DNA from: Lentzea cavernae
GTDB lineage: Bacteria > Actinomycetota > Actinomycetes > Mycobacteriales > Pseudonocardiaceae
Direction of reading: 5' to 3'
Assembly (NCBI RefSeq): GCF_014653695.1
Contig: NZ_BNAR01000004.1
Span: forward strand, 576,645 to 640,644
DNA: 64,000 bases
The notes beneath the pieces were generated by a model. That model saw only the letters and a list, made by a program, of their open reading frames with translations, was not told the origin of the DNA and searched no databases. Both the position numbers and the translations under genes were made by a program. This document shows, piece by piece, positions 50,845 to 60,512 of this stretch (its first letter is position 1; each line of letters opens with the position of its first letter).

Positions 50845-50884
50845 TGTGCTCCTGACCAGGCCGTGTTGCCTGGTCAGGAGCACA
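50845..50884. terminator. Hairpin terminator after GH92
   Basis: Perfect 17-bp stem TGTGCTCCTGACCAGGC / GCCTGGTCAGGAGCACA with a 6-nt loop, 5 nt past the GH92 stop. Confidence 0.9.
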
Positions 50885-50968
50885 CGCCTGATCCACATCC
50901 GATCGACAAACCGTCGACCTCCCCGCTCCACAGTGCGTTCGTCACGTACTGAAGAGGGGGAATCATCC

Positions 50969-51262
50969 ATGCCGTCCCTGCGAGTCGGCTCTGTCAGGAA
51001 ATGCGCGGACAAGAAGGTCGTCGTTCTCAAGACCGGGGTGAAGGAGGGCGACGACGACGCCGTGAAGATCGCCCCGCTCACTCGCACCAAACCGTCCGAC
51101 GGGCCCGGCGTCGAGTTCCGGGACACCCTCTACGGCGCCTACTGGGTTCTGGTCGGTCAGGTGACGACGGTGCGGGTCGCGAGCCTGAACACCGTCTGGG
51201 GCGGGATCGACCGGGTCAAGCCCGCCGTGATGAAGATCGTTCTGCGGGAGTCCGGCGCGTAG
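50969..51262 (+). CDS. Small basic protein of unknown function
   Basis: 97 residues, not recognised. No signal or membrane segment. It looks like a small beta-rich domain (VVVLKTGVKEGDDDAVKIAP, YGAYWVLVGQVTTVRVASLN, AVMKIVLRESGA). GAGGGGG precedes the ATG. It stands alone after the GH92 terminator and is convergent with the epimerase gene. Confidence 0.7.
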   Translation: MPSLRVGSVRKCADKKVVVLKTGVKEGDDDAVKIAPLTRTKPSDGPGVEFRDTLYGAYWVLVGQVTTVRVASLNTVWGGIDRVKPAVMKIVLRESGA

Positions 51263-51271
51263 GGCCGGAGC

Positions 51272-52342
51272 TCACAACCGGGCCAGGCGCACCGGCGGGG
51301 AACCCCGCGGCTCGGTCTTGAAGCGGTCCCGGCGCAACGCCGGGCTCGGCAGCGCGGCCGCGTCCGCGATGCCGCCGATCTGCTCGCGCGCGCAGTCCGC
51401 ACTGGACTTGCGCGGTGCCCACCCGAGCTCCTCGCGGGCTCGGGTGGTGTCGATCAGCGGCGACCGGGTGCCGACGTCGAACCACCCCGGCGACATGTGC
51501 AGCACCCGCAGCCTCCACAGCACGCTGACCGCCGCCTTCACGAGAGGCGCGGGCACGGGAAGGCCGCGTGCGCCCGCCGCGGAGGCCAGGTCGTTCAGCT
51601 CCAGCGTGTCCGCGGCGATGTTGAACGGCCCGCGTGCGCGTGCGCGCAGGATCCGCACGATCGCGTCACCGACGTCGTCGGCGTACACGAGCTGCACCCT
51701 GAGCGGCGAAGGCAGTAGCAGCACCGGAATCCGGCCGCGGCGCAGCAGGCCGAACAGCTGCTGAGGCACCAGCGGGTCGAGGAACAGCGCCAGGAAGCTC
51801 GCCGACGCACCGGCCTGGATGACCAGGGTCGGGCGGACCACCGCCACCGCGATGTCCGGGTTCTCCGCGGCGAAGCGGGCCACTTCGGACTCGGCCTCGG
51901 ACTTGCCCTCGCCGTACTCGGAGCCGGTGATCCCCGTGGTCGCCGCGTCCTCGCGCACGGTGGACGTCGGCGCGGGCGCGTAGGCCGCGATCGACGAGCC
52001 GTGCACGACGTGCGGGACCCCGGCGCGGCGGGCGGCCCTGAGGACGGCCGCCGTGCCCTTGAAGTTCGTGCGCTGCAGGCGGGTCCCGTCGCGGACGGGC
52101 TGGAACATCCATGCCAGGTGCACCACGGCGTCGGCGCCGCGCATGACCTCCTCGAGGACGTCCGGCGCGTCGTCGGAGGCCAGGTCGCAGCTCTGCCACG
52201 TCACCGAGTCGTACGGCGCCACCGTCCCGGGTGGACGGCGGCACACGCCCACGACCTCGTGGCCGGGGCCGTCCGCCGCGAGGGCGCGAACCAGACCGGT
52301 GCCGACGTTGCCCGACGCCCCGGTGATCACGATCTTCACCAT
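51272..52342 (-). CDS. NAD-dependent epimerase/dehydratase family protein
   Basis: 356 residues, extended SDR: KIVITGASGNVGTGLVRALA, ADAVVHLAWMFQPVRDG, VVHGSSIAAYAPAP, and the catalytic YGEGK (Tyr/Lys). The C-terminal part (IDTTRAREELGWAPRKSSAD) is typical of sugar-nucleotide-type epimerases, but substrate cannot be assigned. ATG 52342 is favoured over 52351 by ribosome-site spacing. It follows the DUF1990 gene by 48 nt on the same strand and may be co-transcribed. Confidence 0.88.
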   Translation of the reverse strand: MVKIVITGASGNVGTGLVRALAADGPGHEVVGVCRRPPGTVAPYDSVTWQSCDLASDDAPDVLEEVMRGADAVVHLAWMFQPVRDGTRLQRTNFKGTAAVLRAARRAGVPHVVHGSSIAAYAPAPTSTVREDAATTGITGSEYGEGKSEAESEVARFAAENPDIAVAVVRPTLVIQAGASASFLALFLDPLVPQQLFGLLRRGRIPVLLLPSPLRVQLVYADDVGDAIVRILRARARGPFNIAADTLELNDLASAAGARGLPVPAPLVKAAVSVLWRLRVLHMSPGWFDVGTRSPLIDTTRAREELGWAPRKSSADCAREQIGGIADAAALPSPALRRDRFKTEPRGSPPVRLARL

Positions 52343-52390
52343 CGACCTCATCTCCGCGCTGGAAGTCCTGTTCGGGGGCGTGTACTCGAG

Positions 52391-53125
52391 CTAGGGGCCG
52401 GTATTCGCCCGTCCGGGGTCGCGCGCCCCGTCGAGCACGGCGATCGCCCAGAACGGCTCCTTCCCGGAGCCGGCGTCGCGGGGCACCTCGACGACGTCCT
52501 CGTCGCCCGTGCGCGTGTCCGTCGCCTCGGGTTGCCGGGCCAGACGGCGCAGGTTCTCCCCGACGGAGGTGTAGAACCGGTGCTGGGCGCTCCTGCCGAA
52601 GACCGACCAGCCCAGCCGGATCAGCGGGTGGGCGCGCGGGTTGACCTGGTTGTAGCTGTTCACCTCCAGCGTGACCAGGCCGGACTCGAGGTCCTTGACG
52701 ACGCGGTAGTCGACCCGGCCGCGCTCGATGTGCCCCTGCAGTGTCTCGTAGCTCCAGCCCCAGGAGTAGCGCACGCCGTCCTCGTCGAACCCCGTCTCGG
52801 TGATCCGCACGCCCATCACGAACCTCATCACGGCGAACCGGCCCACGAGCAGCAGGTCCTTGCCGAGCAACGGGGCTTCGCGCAGGTAGTGGGCGTGCAG
52901 CAGGCCCGCCGGGGTGAACGCGTACGCGGCCACCTCCTTGTGGGCGTGCCACCACACGGAGTCCTCCCGCGGGCGGCCCGGCGGGTCGGTGCCCAGGACG
53001 AACCGGTGGTGGTCGAAGTGCCACGACGACCCGCGGACCTCGTCCACGTCGTAGTTGACGGACCTCTCGCGCAGTCGCGAAACCGCCTCGTGAACAGGGA
53101 GTTCGCTCGCCCGCATGATGCGCAT
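52391..53125 (-). CDS. DUF1990 protein
   Basis: 244 residues matching DUF1990: KEVAAYAFTPAGLLHAHYLR, SWGWSYETLQGHIERGRVDY, LEVNSYNQVNPRAHPLIRLG, and the C-terminal QHRFYTSVGENLRRLA. Cytoplasmic, function unknown; possibly a START-like lipid-binding fold. Starts at 53125 or 53116 are both possible; neither has a strong ribosome site. Adjacent to the epimerase gene. Confidence 0.8.
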   Translation of the reverse strand: MRIMRASELPVHEAVSRLRERSVNYDVDEVRGSSWHFDHHRFVLGTDPPGRPREDSVWWHAHKEVAAYAFTPAGLLHAHYLREAPLLGKDLLLVGRFAVMRFVMGVRITETGFDEDGVRYSWGWSYETLQGHIERGRVDYRVVKDLESGLVTLEVNSYNQVNPRAHPLIRLGWSVFGRSAQHRFYTSVGENLRRLARQPEATDTRTGDEDVVEVPRDAGSGKEPFWAIAVLDGARDPGRANTGP

Positions 53126-53317
53126 CCAGGCCGAGTACCCGAAGCTCGCCGCTTGATCCTGACCGGCGGGAAATAGGCATGTTGTGCCGATGTGGCACCA
53201 CGCGGGACGGGGTGATGATCACAGCGCGGAACGCATCCCCTCGCCCTGCCCCGGCGACGTGACGGCCCTGTGTTCCCGCGGCTCTCGATCGTTGCGCACA
53301 GGAAGTGGGAAACACGC

Positions 53318-54001
53318 ATGTCCACTGCAGTCGTGTCACGCACCACCGGCAGGCGTTGGTGGTGGTTCGGGTGGGGACTCGTCGCGCTGGCGGCGCTCGC
53401 CACCGCCGCTGTCTTCGTGCCGCCGTACCTCGTCGGGGGCACGACCGTGCCGGGGCTCGACCGGATCACGCCGGGGTACTACACGAGCCTCGTCATCCAC
53501 GCCGTGCCCGCCGGGATCGCGCTCGTCACCGGGCCGTGGCAGTTCGTGCCGAAGCTGCGGACCCGCTACCCCCGGCTGCACCGGGTGACGGGCCGCGTCT
53601 ACCTGGTCGCTGTCGTCGTCGCCTCGCTCGCCGCCGTGTACTCGTCGGCGGTCACGAAGAGCGGGTTCGCGTTGCAGGTCGCGTTCTTCGTGCTGATCGT
53701 CGCCTGGCTCTACACCGCCGCGAAGGCCTACACCTCGATCCGGCGGCGCGAGGTGCAGATGCACCGGATCTGGATGATCCGCAACTACACGCTGACGTTC
53801 GCCGCCGTGACCCTGCGGCTCTACCAGCTGCCGCTCCTCGCGCTGATGAACTCGGTGACGTGGCTGGAGTACCGGGAGGTCTACACCTCGAGCGCGTGGC
53901 TGTCGTTGGTCGGCAACGTGCTCATCGCCGAGTACTTCATCGTCCACCGGTTCCTGAAGTCGCCGGCCCGGCAGGAGAAGGTGCCGGTGGCCGTCGGCTG
54001 A
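53318..54001 (+). CDS. DUF2306 integral membrane protein
   Basis: 227 residues with about six TM helices, DUF2306 family (SLVIHAVPAGIALVTGPWQF, YPRLHRVTGRVYLVAVVVAS, EVQMHRIWMIRNYTLTFAAV). Conserved His residues in helices suggest cofactor or metal binding, but no function is established. GGAAGTGGGAAA precedes the ATG. It lies 16 nt before the LAL regulator gene, so it could share its transcript. Confidence 0.85.
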   Translation: MSTAVVSRTTGRRWWWFGWGLVALAALATAAVFVPPYLVGGTTVPGLDRITPGYYTSLVIHAVPAGIALVTGPWQFVPKLRTRYPRLHRVTGRVYLVAVVVASLAAVYSSAVTKSGFALQVAFFVLIVAWLYTAAKAYTSIRRREVQMHRIWMIRNYTLTFAAVTLRLYQLPLLALMNSVTWLEYREVYTSSAWLSLVGNVLIAEYFIVHRFLKSPARQEKVPVAVG

Positions 54002-54017
54002 GGTCGCTGCCGCCAGA

Positions 54018-56660
54018 ATGGGCAGCATGGCGATGATCGGCCGGGACGGCGAGAAGCGGCGCGTCGGCGACCTGGTCGGTCACGCGCGGGAGAGCCGTGG
54101 CGGCGCGCTCGTGCTCAGCGGCGAGGCGGGCATCGGCAAGAGCGCGTTGCTGGCGCACGCCGTGCACGCGGCCTCCGGTTTCCAGGTGCTGCGAGCCGCC
54201 GGGTCCGAGTTCGAACAGGAACTGCCCTACTCGGCGCTGCACCAGCTCTGCGTCCCGGTCCTGCGCCACCTCGCCTCCCTGCCCGGACCGCGCCGGGAGG
54301 CGGTGCGGATCGCGTTCGGCCTGGCGGACGGGACACCACAGCCCTTCCAAGTCGGCCTGGCGGTCCTCGACCTCCTCACGGCGGCGAGTGCGGAACGGCC
54401 TGTCCTGTGCGTGGTCGACGACGCGCAATGGCTGGACACGGCCTCGGCGCAGGCGCTGGCGTTCCTCGCCCGCCGGGTCGGGTCCGACGCCGTCGCCGTG
54501 GTGCTCGCACTCCGCTCTCCGTCCACGGCGGACGCGCTGGGCGAGCTGCCGCTGCTGCCCGTCGGCGGGCTGGGCGACCAGGACGCCAAGGCCCTGCTGG
54601 CCGCGCGGAACCCGTTCCCCCTCGACGACAGGGTCCGCGACCGGCTCGTCGCCGAGGCGAACGGCAACCCGCTCGCGTTGCTCGAGCTCCCCCTGGCCGG
54701 CGGCTTCGCCGCTCCGGCCGCGTCCTCGGTGCCGTCCCGGATCGAGGAGGGGTTCCGCGCCCGGCTGGCAGGGCTCCCCGAGGACGCGCGGCTGCTGCTG
54801 ACCGTCGCGAGCGCGGACCCCACCGGCGATCCGGGCCTGCTGTGGCCGGCCGCCGAAGCCTTGGGCGTCGGCGGGGCCGTGGAGGACACCGCGGGGCTCG
54901 TCGAGTTCGGCGCCCGCGTCCGCTTCTGCCACCCGCTGGCGCGCTCGGCGGTCTACCGCGCCGCGTCCGGCAGCGCACGCCGAGCGGTGCACGGGGCGCT
55001 GGCCGACGCCACCGACCCGCTCACCGCGCCGGACCGGCGGGCGTGGCACCGCGCGCAGTCCTGCGCCGGGCCGGACGACGGCGTCGCGGCGGACCTGGAG
55101 CACTGCGCGGCACGGGCCCGGTCGCGGGGTGGCGTCGCGGCCTCGGCGGCGTTCCTCGAGCGCGCGGTCGCGTTGTCCCTGGACGGGCGGCTCCGTGCCG
55201 AGCGGACGCTGGCCGCTGTGGAGGCCTGCATCGAGGCGGGTGCCGTCGAACGGGCGGCGGACCTGCTCGCGACCGTCGAGACCGCGGCGCTCGACGATCC
55301 CCGGCGCGCCCGCGCCGACTTGGCGCGAGGCCGGATCGCCTTCAGCCGCCCCGGCGACGGCAGTGGTCCGTCGTGGACGGTGAGCGCGGCGCGACGGTTG
55401 GCGGGTCATGCGCCCGATCTCGCCCGGGACGCCTTCCTCGACGCCATCGAGACGAGCTTCGTCGTCGGCCGTGCCGGCGGGGTCGTCCAGGAGATCCTCA
55501 CCGCGGCCCGCGCCGTGGCACCGGCGCCGGCCGAGCCGGACCTCCTCGAAGCGCTGATCACGTGGTCCGAGAAGGGATACGGTGCCGCGCTTCCGATGGT
55601 GCGCGGCGTGCTGCGCGAGGGCGGTCCGCTGTGGAGCCGGCGGCCCGCGCTGGCGTCGATGATCAGCACCGAGCTGTGGGACCTCGACACCCAGTTCGCC
55701 ATCGCCGAGTGGCTGCTCAAGGTGGGCCGGCAGTCGGGCTCACCGCTGCTGCTCAGGCTCGCCTTCGCCCAGAAGGCCACCGGCGCCGTTCTCCGCGGCG
55801 ACCTCGCGGAGGCGCTCGCCGCGACCGCCGAGGAGGAAGCCGTCGCCGACGCGGTCGGCGAACCCCCGTTGCGCCACCACCGGCTCCTGCTGGCGGCGAT
55901 GGGCGGCCGCCGCGAGGAGACGTTGGACCTCGTCCGAGCAGCAGGAGGAACGGGACACGTGGCCAGCCTGCACTGGAGTGCCGCCCTGCTGCACAACGGT
56001 GTGGGCGACCACGCGGCGGCCCTGACCGCGGCCCGCGCGGCGACCGGGCACGGCGACCTCTTCCTCACCGGAGCGGCCCTGCCCGAACTCGTCGAAGCAG
56101 CCGTGCGATGTCATCAGCCGGATGTCGCCGCACGCGCGTTGGAGGCGTTGACCGAACGCACCCAGGCCGCCGGAACCGCGCTCGGCCGAGGGGTCACGGC
56201 GTACTCCCGAGGCTTGGTGACGGGCGTCGAGGACGACTACCGGGAAGCCGTCGAGTCGCTCGCGGACAGCCCGCTGCGCCCCTACCGCGGCCGCGCGCAC
56301 CTGCTCTACGGCCAGTGGCTGCTCCGTGCGGGCCGTGGAACGGAGTGCCTGCGAGAACTGCGCACGGCCCACGACCTGCTGTCGGCGTCCGGGGCGGAGG
56401 CGTTCGCCGGACGTGCCGCCGAGGAGCTCCGCGCCGCCGGGCAGGGCGTCGAAAGCCGGCCGGCGCAGGTCCACGACAGGCTCACGAGGCAGCAGGTGGC
56501 CGTCGCCAGGCTGGTCGCCGCCGGAGCGACGTCGAACGAGGTCGCAGGCCAGCTGTTCGTCAGCAAGCGCACGGTCGACGCGCACCTGCGCGCGATCTTC
56601 CACAAGCTCGGGGTGACCTCGCGGCGGCAGCTCAAGGACCACCCCGGCCTCTCGTCGTGA
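54018..56660 (+). CDS. LAL-type LuxR transcriptional regulator with AAA ATPase
   Basis: 880 residues, large ATP-binding LuxR (LAL/MalT-like) regulator. Walker A GEAGIGKSALL (about 34-44) and Walker B VLCVVDDAQWLD come first. A long helical TPR-like middle with GNPLALLELP follows. The C-terminal LuxR HTH (about 810-875) reads LTRQQVAVARLVAAGATSNE, VAGQLFVSKRTVDAHLRAIF. ATG 54027 (MAMIGRD) is an alternative start, because CAGAAT (54014-54019) could be a -10 for a leaderless mRNA. It probably activates a nearby set on ligand binding; the target is unknown. Confidence 0.92.
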   Translation: MGSMAMIGRDGEKRRVGDLVGHARESRGGALVLSGEAGIGKSALLAHAVHAASGFQVLRAAGSEFEQELPYSALHQLCVPVLRHLASLPGPRREAVRIAFGLADGTPQPFQVGLAVLDLLTAASAERPVLCVVDDAQWLDTASAQALAFLARRVGSDAVAVVLALRSPSTADALGELPLLPVGGLGDQDAKALLAARNPFPLDDRVRDRLVAEANGNPLALLELPLAGGFAAPAASSVPSRIEEGFRARLAGLPEDARLLLTVASADPTGDPGLLWPAAEALGVGGAVEDTAGLVEFGARVRFCHPLARSAVYRAASGSARRAVHGALADATDPLTAPDRRAWHRAQSCAGPDDGVAADLEHCAARARSRGGVAASAAFLERAVALSLDGRLRAERTLAAVEACIEAGAVERAADLLATVETAALDDPRRARADLARGRIAFSRPGDGSGPSWTVSAARRLAGHAPDLARDAFLDAIETSFVVGRAGGVVQEILTAARAVAPAPAEPDLLEALITWSEKGYGAALPMVRGVLREGGPLWSRRPALASMISTELWDLDTQFAIAEWLLKVGRQSGSPLLLRLAFAQKATGAVLRGDLAEALAATAEEEAVADAVGEPPLRHHRLLLAAMGGRREETLDLVRAAGGTGHVASLHWSAALLHNGVGDHAAALTAARAATGHGDLFLTGAALPELVEAAVRCHQPDVAARALEALTERTQAAGTALGRGVTAYSRGLVTGVEDDYREAVESLADSPLRPYRGRAHLLYGQWLLRAGRGTECLRELRTAHDLLSASGAEAFAGRAAEELRAAGQGVESRPAQVHDRLTRQQVAVARLVAAGATSNEVAGQLFVSKRTVDAHLRAIFHKLGVTSRRQLKDHPGLSS

Positions 56661-56684
56661 GCCATGCGTCTCACGCATGGCTCA
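56658..56684 (+). terminator. Hairpin terminator at the LAL stop codon
   Basis: Perfect 11-bp stem TGAGCCATGCG / CGCATGGCTCA with a 5-nt loop. It begins with the TGA stop of the LAL gene. Confidence 0.8.
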
Positions 56685-56736
56685 GCTGCGAAACCATCGC
56701 TGGTTCTCATGGCTTTGCCTGCCTAGCGTGGAACGC

Positions 56737-57552
56737 ATGTCCACATGGTTCATCACAGGAGCGTCCAGGGGGATCGGGCGCGAGCTCGCCGAGCAGGTTC
56801 TGGAGCGCGGCCACCGGGTCGCCGCGACGTTGCGCGACCCGCGGCGGCTGGACGACCTCGCGGAGCGGTACGGCGACCGGTTGTGGCGCCGCGCTCTCGA
56901 CGTCACCGACACCGCGCAGGTGGGGAAGGTGCTCCGGGAGGCGTTCGCCGAGCACGACCGCATCGACGTGGTCGTGTCGAACGCGGGCAGCGGCGTGTTC
57001 GGCGCCGCCGAGGACCTCAGCGACCAGCAGGTCGAGGACTCGATCGCCACCAACCTCACCGCGTCGATCCAGGTCGCGCGCAGGGCCGTACCGTTGCTGC
57101 GGGAGCAAGGCGGCGGCGTGCTCGTGCAGATGTCCAGCATGGGCGGGCACGTCACGTTCCCCGGCTTCGCGATCTACCACGCCACCAAGTGGGGCGTGGA
57201 GGGCTACTTCGAGACGCTGGCCGCCGAGGTCGCGCCGTTCGGCATCAGCACCGTGCTGGTGGAGCCCGGCATGGTCCGCACGAGCTTCTACGACTCGGCG
57301 CAGCGCGTGCCGGTCAGCGAGCCCTACCGGGGCGGTCCCGCCGACACGTCACCGCCGCCGGTCGACTCGATGCCGGGCAGCCAGTCGGGCGTCGCCAACG
57401 CGATCATCGAGGCCGCCTCGTCCGACTCGCCGCCGTTGCGGCTGCTGCTCAACTCCGACGCCTACGAACTGGTGACCGGCGCGGTCCGCGAGCGGCTCGC
57501 GGCGTTCGAGGCGCAGAAGGAGTCGGCGCACGCCGCGGACCACGAGGTCTGA
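56737..57552 (+). CDS. SDR-family oxidoreductase
   Basis: 271 residues, classical SDR: WFITGASRGIGRELAEQVLE, VVSNAGSGVFG, catalytic Ser in QMSSMGGHV and YHATK. The C-terminal part with PGMVRTSFYDSAQ resembles the group acting on ketones or sterol-like substrates. TAGCGT (56724-56729) ends 8 nt before the ATG, so a leaderless mRNA is likely. A dyad AACCA-TCGC-TGGTT (56692-56705) covers the -35 region and may bind a regulator such as the LysR protein downstream. Confidence 0.9.
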   Translation: MSTWFITGASRGIGRELAEQVLERGHRVAATLRDPRRLDDLAERYGDRLWRRALDVTDTAQVGKVLREAFAEHDRIDVVVSNAGSGVFGAAEDLSDQQVEDSIATNLTASIQVARRAVPLLREQGGGVLVQMSSMGGHVTFPGFAIYHATKWGVEGYFETLAAEVAPFGISTVLVEPGMVRTSFYDSAQRVPVSEPYRGGPADTSPPPVDSMPGSQSGVANAIIEAASSDSPPLRLLLNSDAYELVTGAVRERLAAFEAQKESAHAADHEV

Positions 57553-57568
57553 GCGGATACTGGCGCGC

Positions 57569-58471
57569 ATGTCGGAGATGACCTTGGCCGGGCTGCGCGT
57601 CGTCGTCGAGGTCGCACGGCGCGGCTCGTTCACCGCGGCCGCCGAGGTGCTCGGCTACACGCAGTCCGCGATCTCCCGGCAGGTAGGTGTGATGGAGACG
57701 GCGGTCGGCAGCCCGCTGTTCGAACGGTGGGCGCGCGGCGTCCGCCCCACGACCGCCTGCGAGGCCCTCCTCAAGCACGCACGACAGGTCGTCGTGCACC
57801 TGGAGGCCGCCGAACTGGAGATCGCGGGCCTGCGCGACCGGATCGCGGGCCGCCTGGCGGTCGGCGCCTACCCGACCGCGGCCGCGAGCCTCGTGCCGCG
57901 GGCGATGGCGCGGGTGAAGGAGGAGCACCCCGCGCTGGCCGTCCGGCTCGGCGAGGCGGGCAGCCCGGCGCTGCTCCGGCGCCTGCGGGCGGGCCGGATC
58001 GAGGTCGCGGTGATCGCGGTCGGCGACGGCCTGCCCGACTACGACCTCAGCGGGTTGCGCGCCGAGTCCGTGCCCGGCGGACGCGGACTCGGCGTCGCCG
58101 TGGCGGACGGGCACCCGTTCGCCACCCGGACCGAGGTCGACGTGCGCGACCTCGCCGGCCAGGTGTGGGTCGTGGGCGCGGGCGGGGAGGGCGGCCCGCA
58201 GTTCGGCGCCTGGCCGACGCTGTCCGCGCCCCACGTCGGCCACGAGGCCCGCACCTGGCAGACGCGGCTCGGGCTCGTCGCCGCCGGGCTCGGCGTGTCC
58301 GTCCTGCCCGGACTGGCCGCCGACGTCGTCCCGCGCGGGGTCACGTGGGTCCCGGTCCGCGACCCCGGTCTGGCCGAACGGCGCCAGACCGTCGTCGTCA
58401 CCGACGAGGACCGCTCCCCCGCGGCCGACGTGTTCGCGCAGGCGTTGCGCTCAGGTCCGCACGGCTCGTGA
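57569..58471 (+). CDS. LysR-family transcriptional regulator
   Basis: 300 residues. The winged helix LRVVVEVARRGSFTAAAEVL, GYTQSAISRQVGVMETAVGS is followed by an effector domain (RLAVGAYPTAAASLVPRAMA). It lies 16 nt after the SDR stop. GATACT (57556-57561) ends 8 nt before the ATG, so it may also have its own leaderless promoter. It probably regulates the SDR gene. Confidence 0.9.
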   Translation: MSEMTLAGLRVVVEVARRGSFTAAAEVLGYTQSAISRQVGVMETAVGSPLFERWARGVRPTTACEALLKHARQVVVHLEAAELEIAGLRDRIAGRLAVGAYPTAAASLVPRAMARVKEEHPALAVRLGEAGSPALLRRLRAGRIEVAVIAVGDGLPDYDLSGLRAESVPGGRGLGVAVADGHPFATRTEVDVRDLAGQVWVVGAGGEGGPQFGAWPTLSAPHVGHEARTWQTRLGLVAAGLGVSVLPGLAADVVPRGVTWVPVRDPGLAERRQTVVVTDEDRSPAADVFAQALRSGPHGS

Positions 58472-58514
58472 CCGCCCAGGCGGTGCGGTCACGTCCGCAC
58501 CGCTCGCGACCGCC
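58452..58514. repeat. Imperfect 25-bp direct repeat across two stop codons
   Basis: The segments at 58452-58476 and 58490-58514 share the pattern GTCCGCAC-GCTCG-GACCGCC with about four mismatches. One spans the LysR stop and the other the convergent FecCD stop. Confidence 0.7.
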
Positions 58515-60510
58515 ACAACACCAGCACGAAGTACGGCGTGCCCAGCAACGAGATCACCAGCCCCGCCGGTACCTGCGCGGGAGCGATCACCGTGCGCCCC
58601 AGGGTGTCCGCGACGCTCACCAGGACCGCACCGATCGCCGCCGCCACAGGGATGACCCGTGCGTGCCGGCCGCCGACGAGCGAGCGGGCCAGGTGCGGTG
58701 CGACGAGACCGACGAAGGCCACGACGCCGATCGCGGCGACGGCCGTGGCCGCGAGAACGCCGCACGCCGCCAGGACCGCCAACCGCGACCGTTCCAGCGG
58801 GACGCCGAGGATGCGGGGTGTGTCGTCGTCGATGCTGTGCAGGTCGAGCTCGCGGTGCCGCGACCACAGCAGCGGGGTCAGGACCGCCAGCGCGATCAAG
58901 CCGGGCACCACCTGGTCCAGCGTGCGGCCGTAGGTGGAGCCGGACAACCACGTGAGCGCCTTGGCCATGTTCCACGGGTCTGAGGTCACGATCATGAGCG
59001 TGATCAGCGCCATCCCGCCGGACCACAGCCCGATGCCGATGACCACCAGCCGGTCGGAGTCGAGCCCCGACCGCCAGGCGAGGCCGTAGACCAGTGCGAA
59101 CGCGATCATCGCGCCCGCACCTGCCGCACCGGCGACCAGCCAGGCCCCGGCCAGCGGTACGAACGTGATCAGCGAGATGGCGCCGAGGCCCGCGCCCGCG
59201 GTGATGCCGAGCAGGCCCGGTTCGGCGAGCGGGTTGCGGCTCACGGACTGGATGCCGCAGCCGGACACGGCCAGCGCGGCGCCTGCGGTCAGGGCCGCCA
59301 GCACGCGGGGCAGACGTTGGTCGAGCACGAACGTCAACGCGGTGCCGGTGCGGCCGGACACCCAGTTCACCAGGTCGCCCAGCAGCACGAGGCGGTCGCC
59401 GAGCAGCATGCCGACGACCGGTGCGACCACCAGCAGCGCGGCGACGGCCACGCTCGTGACGACGAGCCGGCGGCGCGTTCCCGCCAGGAAGACCCGGCCC
59501 GCCGGGGGCTGGCGGCGGGTGCCGCCCGGACGGCTGCGGCGAGCCAGCCAGACCAGGACCACGGCGCCCAGCACGGTGGTGATCACGCCGGTCGGCACGC
59601 GCAGTGCCCCGGCCGAACCCATCGCGGCGCGGAGCACCACGTCGGCGCCGAGCACCAGCACGACGCCGAGGAGGCCGGACAGGGGCAGCAGCACGCGGTG
59701 CCTGCCCTCCCCGGACATCAGCAGGCGCGTGATCACCGGGGCGCAGAGGCCGACGAACCCGACGGGTCCGGCGACGGTCACCGCGGCGGCGGTCAGCGCC
59801 ACCGTCAGCAGGACCGCGCCGACGCGGGTGCGGCGGACCTTGAGGCCCACGACGGTCGCGTTGTCGTCGCCCAGTGCCAGGACGTCGAGCGACCGTCCCA
59901 TCGCGACCAGCGCGATGGTGGCGGCGAGCACGATCGGCGCCATCTGCGTCGTGGCGTCCAGGTTCGCGACGCTCAGCGAGCCGCTGCCCCAGGCGAACAG
60001 GCCCGTCGTCTCCTGCTCGTAGGTCAGCAGCAGGAGGATGGTGATCGACTGCAGGGCCAGCGTGACCGCCGAGCCGACCAGGACCAGCCGCGGGGTCGCC
60101 GAGCCGGCGCCGGACAGGCCCAGCACGAGAGCCGCGGCGGCGAGCGCTCCGACGAACGCCGTGGCACCGGCGGGCAGCACCGGCAGCGTCAGGCCGAGGG
60201 CGGAGACCGCGACGACGGCGAGGTACGCGCCCGCGTTCACGGCCAGCGTGTCCGGAGCCGCCAACGGGTTGCGGGCCACGGACTGCATGCCCGCGCCCGC
60301 GACGCCCAGCGCCACGCCGAGCAGCAGGGCCGTGAGCAGGCGCGGCACCCGTGAGCCGGACAGCACGGCGTACGTCTGCTCGTCACCGGCCCCGACCACG
60401 GCGCGCAGGACGTCGAGCACGCCGGTGTCGGCGGTGCCCTGGGTGAGGTGGACGGCGGCGAGCAGGGCGATGACCACCACGCTCGCCGCCGCGACGACGG
60501 CGTTCCTCAC
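58489..60510 (-). CDS. Fused FecCD-type ferric-siderophore permease
   Basis: 673 residues: two FecCD permease units in one chain, as in FhuB. Unit one (about 1-330) has GAGMQSVARNPLAAPDTLAV and GFVGLCAPVITRLLMSGEG. Unit two (about 345-673) has GCGIQSVSRNPLAEPGLLGI and GFVGLVAPHLARSLVGG with a variant coupling helix. About 18-20 TM helices. GTG 60510 starts 2 nt after the binding-protein stop, fixing it. It imports Fe3+-siderophore with the adjacent lipoprotein and ATPase. Confidence 0.92.
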   Translation of the reverse strand: MRNAVVAAASVVVIALLAAVHLTQGTADTGVLDVLRAVVGAGDEQTYAVLSGSRVPRLLTALLLGVALGVAGAGMQSVARNPLAAPDTLAVNAGAYLAVVAVSALGLTLPVLPAGATAFVGALAAAALVLGLSGAGSATPRLVLVGSAVTLALQSITILLLLTYEQETTGLFAWGSGSLSVANLDATTQMAPIVLAATIALVAMGRSLDVLALGDDNATVVGLKVRRTRVGAVLLTVALTAAAVTVAGPVGFVGLCAPVITRLLMSGEGRHRVLLPLSGLLGVVLVLGADVVLRAAMGSAGALRVPTGVITTVLGAVVLVWLARRSRPGGTRRQPPAGRVFLAGTRRRLVVTSVAVAALLVVAPVVGMLLGDRLVLLGDLVNWVSGRTGTALTFVLDQRLPRVLAALTAGAALAVSGCGIQSVSRNPLAEPGLLGITAGAGLGAISLITFVPLAGAWLVAGAAGAGAMIAFALVYGLAWRSGLDSDRLVVIGIGLWSGGMALITLMIVTSDPWNMAKALTWLSGSTYGRTLDQVVPGLIALAVLTPLLWSRHRELDLHSIDDDTPRILGVPLERSRLAVLAACGVLAATAVAAIGVVAFVGLVAPHLARSLVGGRHARVIPVAAAIGAVLVSVADTLGRTVIAPAQVPAGLVISLLGTPYFVLVLWRSRAVRT

Positions 60511-60512
60511 GA

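Noticed and set aside
54407..57475. A 1022-codon + strand frame through the LAL and SDR genes.
   Set aside because: Out of frame with both real proteins and full of Arg/Gly/Ala runs without motifs.
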